This document shows, in pieces, positions 16,226 to 20,482 of a stretch of 20,482 bases of DNA. A model generated the notes under the pieces. It was not told the DNA's origin. It was given only the letters and a program-made list of their open reading frames with translations, and did no database searches. This stretch comes from an uncultured Catenibacterium sp. (lineage in GTDB: Bacteria > Bacillota_I > Bacilli_A > Erysipelotrichales > Coprobacillaceae), in contig NZ_CAAFOM010000012.1 in the NCBI RefSeq assembly GCF_900764565.1, positions 1 through 20,482 on the forward strand. The letters run 5' to 3'. Numbering within the stretch: the stretch's first letter is position 1; the number at the start of each line of letters is the position of its first letter. Position numbers and translations under genes: made by a program.

Positions 16226-16976
16226 ATTGCCATTCAATTTCTACATTTTTTTGATAATGTGCTAATCCTATACGAATTACTGTTCCACTTAATTCACTAT
16301 CATATCTTCTACTGTTAATTTGATCTATTGCTGATTTTGCGAGTTGTTTCAAATCTTCTGAACTATCCTTTGTATATTTGAATTCTAAAATATATGATAT
16401 TTGATTTTTCTTGGATTTTAGTATGATATCACATCTTCCCTTTCCTACTTCTCGATTACTGATTACTTCATAATCATTGGAAAGCCAGGCACACATTCCT
16501 AGCAGCATCATATGATAGCTATTTTCATCTTTCAAATCATGATAAGAAGGTAATGTGAGTAGAATCTTTCGATATCTGTCTTCAAAATCTTCTTTTTTAC
16601 ATCGTTTCAACGAATTAAATAATACTGTCAGATCTGTTTCAGTCGCTTTCAAATGATAGGCAGTAAGTTTTCTAAACTCTAATTGAACTTCTTGATTTGG
16701 AATTTTGATGATATACAGGCTATCTTGAATAGATATTGTTTTGTGTAATGTTAGATATCCAGCATTAACCAAAAGACCCCATAAGTTTTCTGTATTGTTT
16801 ACTTCAAAAAAGCTCGTATCCATTTTTACAGTGGTTTCTAATTTACCATTTCTAATAAGTTCTTCATACCCTCTCTCAAAAGCTTCATCACTGCTAGATA
16901 TTGCTTTTTTTATCATTATATTACTGCTCGTATTCACCCAATAAGGCTCTAATACTTTTCTAGAAGCATAATTCAA
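16224..16976 (-). pseudogene. C-terminal PD-(D/E)XK part of an interrupted AAA-ATPase-like gene
   Basis: This is the downstream half of the gene at 16983-17855, in the same frame and separated from it only by TAG at 16983-16985 and two sense codons. It starts with NYASRK and PYWVNTSSN, a conserved junction of the AAA-ATPase-like/DUF1703 family. It carries a PD-(D/E)XK nuclease-like core: Asp183 in GKGRCDII and Glu198-x-Lys200 in ILEFKYTK, then AIDQINSRRY with the usual Gln. Translation of this half alone would need the TTG at 16976, and no ribosome binding site precedes it, so it is probably silent unless the stop is read through. The reading frame is otherwise clean, suggesting a recent mutation or a sequencing error. 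The biological role of the family is not established; a nuclease function is inferred from the fold. Confidence 0.8.
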
Positions 16977-16982
16977 GATGGA

Positions 16983-17855
16983 CTATGGATTATAGATATC
17001 ATATTCTCCGAAATGATAACCATCATACATAGATTTCACCTCATCATTGAGTGATAAATCATAATATTCTAATGTTTGCTTCGTTTCTTCTTCTGTAAAG
17101 CCAAAGTATTGAGAATATTCTGGATCTTTTACTGTACATACAACCAGATTATTCAAATCGCTGAAGATGTTCTCTTTCGCAACTCTTTGAATACCAGTCA
17201 TCATTGCATAATGTAGGCTCGTAGATGTCTTTAATGCATTATGAAGCAGAGAAGATAATCCCCCTCGCAACTCTTCATAATATCCTCCAACATGAGCTTC
17301 AATAAAAGGTGTGTCATATTCATCTATGAATACCATTACTTTTTTGTGGTAGTATTTCTCTAATCGTTCCATCAAAAAAGATAGTGCATCGGTAATATTA
17401 TCTAGAAGTCCATCATTTTTTGTCATTAACCCTTGTACAAGAGATTCATATTCATTTTGTTCAAATATAGTCATTTTTTGTTCAAACACATGAGCATATC
17501 GATCATATTCTTTGCGCAGTTGTAATTTAATTTCCTTCACAACATTCCATTTATCATTCTTTGCATTCGCAAATGAAATGAAGATTGTAGGATATTGATT
17601 CATTTCAGATATATACTCTGTTTCAACAATTTTTGTATCTTTAAATAGTTCTTTAGAATCTTTAGTCATATCAAAGAACGAAGCCATCATTGAGATATTG
17701 ATTGTTTTCCCAAACCTTCTAGGTCGAGTAATAAGAGTGACAGTACTTTTTCTCATTAAAAAATCAGAAATCATCATACTTTTATCAATGAAATAATAGT
17801 TTAGATTCTTTAAGGTTTCATAATCTACAACACCTAAAGGGATAGCTTTTCTCAT
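16983..17855 (-). CDS. AAA-ATPase-like protein, N-terminal part ended by premature TAG
   Basis: The 290 residues form the AAA-ATPase-like domain. It has a Walker A-like RPRRFGKT (44-51), Walker B VMVFIDEYDTP (173-183) and the sensor-like MTGIQRVAKENIFSDLNN (219-236). It ends in YDGYHFGEYDIYNP followed by TAG. In relatives the next residues are typically W-S-V/I, so TAG replaces a Trp codon (TGG to TAG, one base). With Trp restored the gene would encode 543 residues (16224-17855), the normal size of the two-domain family. ATG at 17855 follows AAAGGAG with 7 bases of spacing, and a TATAAT lies at 17882-17877. The gene is 53 bases downstream of the EFR1-type gene on the same strand. If made, the product is an ATPase without its nuclease-like domain. 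Confidence 0.85.
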   Translation of the reverse strand: MRKAIPLGVVDYETLKNLNYYFIDKSMMISDFLMRKSTVTLITRPRRFGKTINISMMASFFDMTKDSKELFKDTKIVETEYISEMNQYPTIFISFANAKNDKWNVVKEIKLQLRKEYDRYAHVFEQKMTIFEQNEYESLVQGLMTKNDGLLDNITDALSFLMERLEKYYHKKVMVFIDEYDTPFIEAHVGGYYEELRGGLSSLLHNALKTSTSLHYAMMTGIQRVAKENIFSDLNNLVVCTVKDPEYSQYFGFTEEETKQTLEYYDLSLNDEVKSMYDGYHFGEYDIYNP

Positions 17856-17876
17856 ATGGACACTCCTTTCTTTACC

Positions 17877-17882
17877 ATTATA
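17877..17882 (-). promoter_or_regulatory. Possible -10 box before the AAA-ATPase-like gene
   Basis: A perfect TATAAT on the minus strand lies just upstream of the AAAGGAG ribosome binding site, in the 53-base gap after the EFR1-type gene. I see no convincing -35, and no terminator separates the two genes, so co-transcription with the upstream gene is an equal possibility. Confidence 0.35.
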
Positions 17883-17908
17883 ACTAGTTAATTAAATGTA
17901 AGTTGTAC

Positions 17909-18652
17909 TTATTCAATGTGATACCTATTCTTTCCTATACTTTTCTTTCCATATTCTATCGCCTTTTTAGGACATCTCGCAATACATGCCATACAATGCG
18001 TACATTCCTTACCCCATACGGGTCGATAATCTTTTATTTGTATATTTTTTAACGGACATACTTTCTCACATAATCCACATCCAATACATTCATCCGTACT
18101 ATAGAAAGCATCTGCTCTCACAAAAAGTGGATAGAAAACTGTATTCATAATAGAAGATTGGAACTTGTCTTTCAATTGTAATGACATCTTGGGGAAAGGT
18201 AAATGCTGGTGGATATAGGAAACAGCTTGTTTAATGACAGGATCTGCCTGTTTAATAATACTTTGGGCTTCATCATCTTCTGGTGTATCAAACATTGCGA
18301 GATAGTTTTCTGGCATAATGATTTCCATTGTTCCTTTGTAGTTGAAGCCCTTCTCATCACATAGTTTCCTATTATAATGACCTGCATTACCTATATTTCC
18401 CCCACAATCCATCACAAAATAGACTTCTTCAACATCCTTAAAAGCAGTCAAGCGAATCCATTCTTCGACAATACGAGGTATTCTCCAGGCATAAGTAGGT
18501 ATGACAAATACCAATGTCCCTTGGATATTCTGTAAGCTATGATCATTATTTCTAATAAGTGTATTCATATTTATATAATCTTCATTTAATTGATGATGTA
18601 GTTTTCTTGCAATATATCGACTATTGCCTGTTCCTGTAAAATAATAAATCAT
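17909..18652 (-). CDS. EFR1-family flavodoxin-ferredoxin fusion protein
   Basis: The 247 residues combine a flavodoxin-like domain with two 4Fe-4S clusters. The FMN phosphate loop is TGTGNSRY (6-13). The cluster motifs are CIGCGLCEKVCP (Cys 189, 192, 195, 199) and CTHCMACIARCP (Cys 217, 220, 223, 227), all eight ligands present. Such proteins are cytosolic electron carriers in anaerobes; the partner is unknown. ATG at 18652 follows AAGGAG (18660-18665 on the plus strand) by 7 bases. It diverges from the methionine aminopeptidase gene, with 86 bases between the start codons. No terminator is visible after it. Confidence 0.9.
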   Translation of the reverse strand: MIYYFTGTGNSRYIARKLHHQLNEDYINMNTLIRNNDHSLQNIQGTLVFVIPTYAWRIPRIVEEWIRLTAFKDVEEVYFVMDCGGNIGNAGHYNRKLCDEKGFNYKGTMEIIMPENYLAMFDTPEDDEAQSIIKQADPVIKQAVSYIHQHLPFPKMSLQLKDKFQSSIMNTVFYPLFVRADAFYSTDECIGCGLCEKVCPLKNIQIKDYRPVWGKECTHCMACIARCPKKAIEYGKKSIGKNRYHIE

Positions 18653-18738
18653 TTGTGTACTCCTTGTTATATATGACTAACTTACGATGTAATTTTTTGA
18701 AAAATGGTGTATACTTGGTAAAGAAAGAAGGTAAAATA

Positions 18739-19596
18739 ATGAAAAGAAAATGCTGGTGTGGTAGTCAGTTAGACTATCATGATTGTCATGAAGCTTTTGA
18801 TAAAAAGCTTAAACAATATAAAAAACATGGTTATCTTATTCCTAATCATAAAATGATTAAGAATGAGAAACAGATTGAAGCTATTAAAAGAGCGGCTGTA
18901 GTCAATAATGGATTATTAGACTATATTGAAGAACATATCCAGATTGGTATGACTACACAGGATATTGATGATATGGCTGTGGCTTATACATCAAGTCATG
19001 GTGGTTATTCTGCAGATTTAAATTATGAAGGATATCCTAAGAGTATCTGTACTTCTGTTAATGATGAAGTATGTCATGGTATTCCTGGAGATTATGTACT
19101 TCAGGATGGAGATATCATTAATGTAGATGCAACAACTGGAGTAAATGGCTATTATGCAGATGCTTCAAGAATGTTTATGTTAGGTAATGTATCAGAAGAA
19201 GCACAGCGTCTAGTAAAAGTAACTAAAGAATGCCTTGAAGAAGGTATGAAAGCTGTGAAGCCTTGGGAAAGTACTATTGCGGATATTGGTACTGCCATTG
19301 AAAAGTATGCGCATGCTAATGGATATAGTGTTGTAGAAGAGTTCTGTGGTCATGGTATTGGAAAAGCAATGCATGAAGATCCTTATGTATATCATTATAC
19401 ACCTAAGGAAAAGACAGTATTGATTGTTCCTGGAATGGTATTTACTATTGAACCAATGATTAACCAGGGAACACGTCATATTCATTTAGGTACTGATAAT
19501 GACTGGACTGTTTATACAGATGATGGAAAACTATCAGCACAATGGGAACATACTCTTCTAGTGACAGAAGATGGTGTAGAAATTATTTCTAAGTAA
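18739..19596 (+). CDS. map: Type I methionine aminopeptidase with N-terminal SEC-C motif
   Basis: The enzyme removes the initiator Met from nascent proteins. I chose ATG at 18739 (285 residues) because GAAGG lies 7 bases upstream; the in-frame extension to 18655 reads through the divergent promoter region. Residues 1-17 form a zinc-binding SEC-C-like motif, CWCGS with Cys5, Cys7, Cys16 and His17, as in many Bacillota MetAPs and thought to aid ribosome binding. The two-metal site is complete: Asp130, Asp141, His205 (GHGIG), Glu238 (TIEPM) and Glu270 (QWEHT); His113 in CHGIP matches the substrate-binding His79 of E. coli. A TATACT at 18710-18715 may be its -10 box, but no good -35 is seen. Its stop codon abuts that of the convergent ywqG gene with no base between. 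Confidence 0.94.
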   Translation: MKRKCWCGSQLDYHDCHEAFDKKLKQYKKHGYLIPNHKMIKNEKQIEAIKRAAVVNNGLLDYIEEHIQIGMTTQDIDDMAVAYTSSHGGYSADLNYEGYPKSICTSVNDEVCHGIPGDYVLQDGDIINVDATTGVNGYYADASRMFMLGNVSEEAQRLVKVTKECLEEGMKAVKPWESTIADIGTAIEKYAHANGYSVVEEFCGHGIGKAMHEDPYVYHYTPKEKTVLIVPGMVFTIEPMINQGTRHIHLGTDNDWTVYTDDGKLSAQWEHTLLVTEDGVEIISK

Positions 19597-20421
19597 TTAG
19601 AAACATTGTAATATTAACCAGATATGAGAGAAGTCCTTATTTTTAAGGTCTTCTTTTTTAATCCAGTAATAAATAGAACCAAAATCACCAAACATGATAT
19701 CTGTTTCTTTTGTACAAATAGAACTGCATTGGAATAAGAGAATCCATTCATTCTTGTGAGCCTGTATTTTCTTTTGATCCACTAATGTAGTTGTATAAGA
19801 ATTATCATAACCCTGATAGATTGTTTCACAATCACCTTCCATTTCATCTTGGATAATATCTGGATAACCTAGTAGCTTGAAGTTATTTTCTTTAAGGAAA
19901 TAAGGGTTGTATTTTCTACATATCTTTTGATAGTCCTTTTCATCCAATCCTTCTATCTCGCAATATGTAGGAAAGCTTAATTGTTTTGATAAGTTCAATG
20001 AGAGTTCAGGAATAATAAATTCTTCATCTAAGTCTTCTGGATAGTCTCTTTCGTCTAGAATGCTTAAATCAGGAAAATAATAGACTCTTGCACTCCCTTG
20101 ATCTTTTGCTTCTAGTCCTGCTGGCATTGTATGCAAATCATAGAAGAACAGCAACAACCCTTTAGGAGGAAGCAAATGATCTTCATCGTAAAATGACGCT
20201 TCTTCTAGGTTAATAGAAGCGATAAGTGTTAATGGTCTTTCGTCTACGATACCATCAAAGTCTTCTCCTGTATAATAAGGCCATACAAAGTCTTTAGGTA
20301 CAAGTGGTTTACCTCCCAGCTTACTAAAGTACTTGTCAGGCTTTTCTTCTTTATACTTTAGATAGATTTCATTTTTTGCATATTGTCTTATTTTTCTTGT
20401 ATATTTCAACGTATTAAACAT
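19597..20421 (-). CDS. YwqG family protein (DUF1963)
   Basis: The 274 residues match the YwqG/DUF1963 family, whose function is unknown. Recognisable blocks are FSKLGGKPLVPKDFVWPYY (about 30-48), LTLIASINLEE, LLLFFYDL, GYPDIIQ, and a C-terminal set with WILLFQCSS, FGDFGSIYYWI and HIWLILQCF. No signal peptide or membrane span is present. I chose ATG at 20421 because AGGTGA lies 5 bases upstream; the GTG at 20430 and ATG at 20427 overlap or crowd that site. The 3' coding end also contains, on the other strand, a terminator-like hairpin serving map. In Bacillus ywqG lies near toxin-immunity genes, but no such neighbours are seen here, so no role is proposed. Confidence 0.88.
   Translation of the reverse strand: MFNTLKYTRKIRQYAKNEIYLKYKEEKPDKYFSKLGGKPLVPKDFVWPYYTGEDFDGIVDERPLTLIASINLEEASFYDEDHLLPPKGLLLFFYDLHTMPAGLEAKDQGSARVYYFPDLSILDERDYPEDLDEEFIIPELSLNLSKQLSFPTYCEIEGLDEKDYQKICRKYNPYFLKENNFKLLGYPDIIQDEMEGDCETIYQGYDNSYTTTLVDQKKIQAHKNEWILLFQCSSICTKETDIMFGDFGSIYYWIKKEDLKNKDFSHIWLILQCF
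19627..19659 (+). terminator. Terminator for map, inside the convergent ywqG coding end
   Basis: On the plus strand AGAAG-T-CCTTA (19629-19639) pairs with TAAGG-T-CTTCT (19644-19654), leaving one T-T mismatch and a TTTT loop; the stem can extend by two outer pairs (19627-19628 with 19655-19656). A run of six T follows (19654-19659). It begins about 30 bases after the map stop codon and lies wholly within ywqG. Confidence 0.65.
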
Positions 20422-20438
20422 AATCATCACCTACTACA

Positions 20439-20467
20439 ATTATAGTCTATCTCCCTGATCTTTACAT
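20439..20467 (-). promoter_or_regulatory. Possible ywqG promoter
   Basis: On the minus strand a perfect TATAAT (20444-20439) lies 17 bases after TGTAAA (20467-20462), a weak -35. The -10 box is 17 bases upstream of the ywqG ATG, giving a short leader that carries AGGTGA. Confidence 0.4.
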
Positions 20468-20482
20468 TTAATTTTCATTTGA

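Noticed and set aside
16983..16985. TAG as pyrrolysine or a reassigned codon
   Set aside because: Three genes in the window end normally at TAG, the site corresponds to Trp in relatives, and no pyl genes are present. Simple mutation or sequence error is more likely.
13558..20482. Genomic island or defence system integrated at tRNA-Leu (UvrA-like, AAA/nuclease)
   Set aside because: There is no integrase, no repeated tRNA 3' end and no recognisable defence partner; a housekeeping-type map gene lies in the same stretch.
1..20482. CRISPR arrays, insertion sequences, rRNA genes
   Set aside because: No regularly spaced direct repeats, transposase-like proteins, terminal inverted repeats or rRNA-like sequence were seen when reading both strands.

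Overview
The window looks like a chromosomal piece of a low-GC Bacillota, probably a gut member of the Erysipelotrichia or a related group. The reasons are the AT-rich sequence, strong AGGAGG-type ribosome binding sites, single-chain PurL, a SEC-C-tagged methionine aminopeptidase, an EFR1-type ferredoxin and an AAA-ATPase-like/PD-(D/E)XK protein. The family-level placement is inference. Bases 1-34 are not biological: they match an Illumina TruSeq read-2 adapter exactly, so the left edge is a contig end and purL is cut by assembly. No stretch longer than 300 bases lacks a gene.

Region 1 (35-10975, minus strand) is one long purine operon read leftwards: promoter, ZTP riboswitch with intrinsic terminator, fhs, purE, purC, purM, purN, purH, purD, purL (3' end missing). 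Genes are tightly packed, with overlaps at purM/purN and purN/purH and stop codons embedded in the next gene's ribosome binding site. Fhs makes 10-formyl-THF, which PurN and PurH consume. When that cofactor runs short, AICAR (Z) accumulates and is converted to ZTP, which should open the riboswitch and raise expression of the whole operon. purF, purK, purB and purA are not present.

Region 2 (11019-13682) holds a flavin-reductase-like gene divergent from the operon, a convergent NUDIX hydrolase, a PepV-type dipeptidase divergent from it, and tRNA-Leu(GAG). The tRNA has its own promoter, which lies inside a perfect 11-bp inverted repeat, and its own terminator.

Region 3 (13700-20467) is a set of small units: a UvrA-like tandem ABC ATPase that lacks the UvrB-binding domain; an AAA-ATPase-like/PD-(D/E)XK gene on the opposite strand, broken by an in-frame TAG at a likely Trp codon; an EFR1-family flavodoxin-ferredoxin; methionine aminopeptidase with a SEC-C motif; and a YwqG/DUF1963 protein whose stop codon abuts that of the aminopeptidase.

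I did not find a clearly undescribed multi-gene system. The points most worth a second look are the riboswitch-controlled operon, the dyad around the tRNA-Leu promoter, the amber-interrupted AAA/nuclease gene and the UvrB-independent UvrA-like protein.
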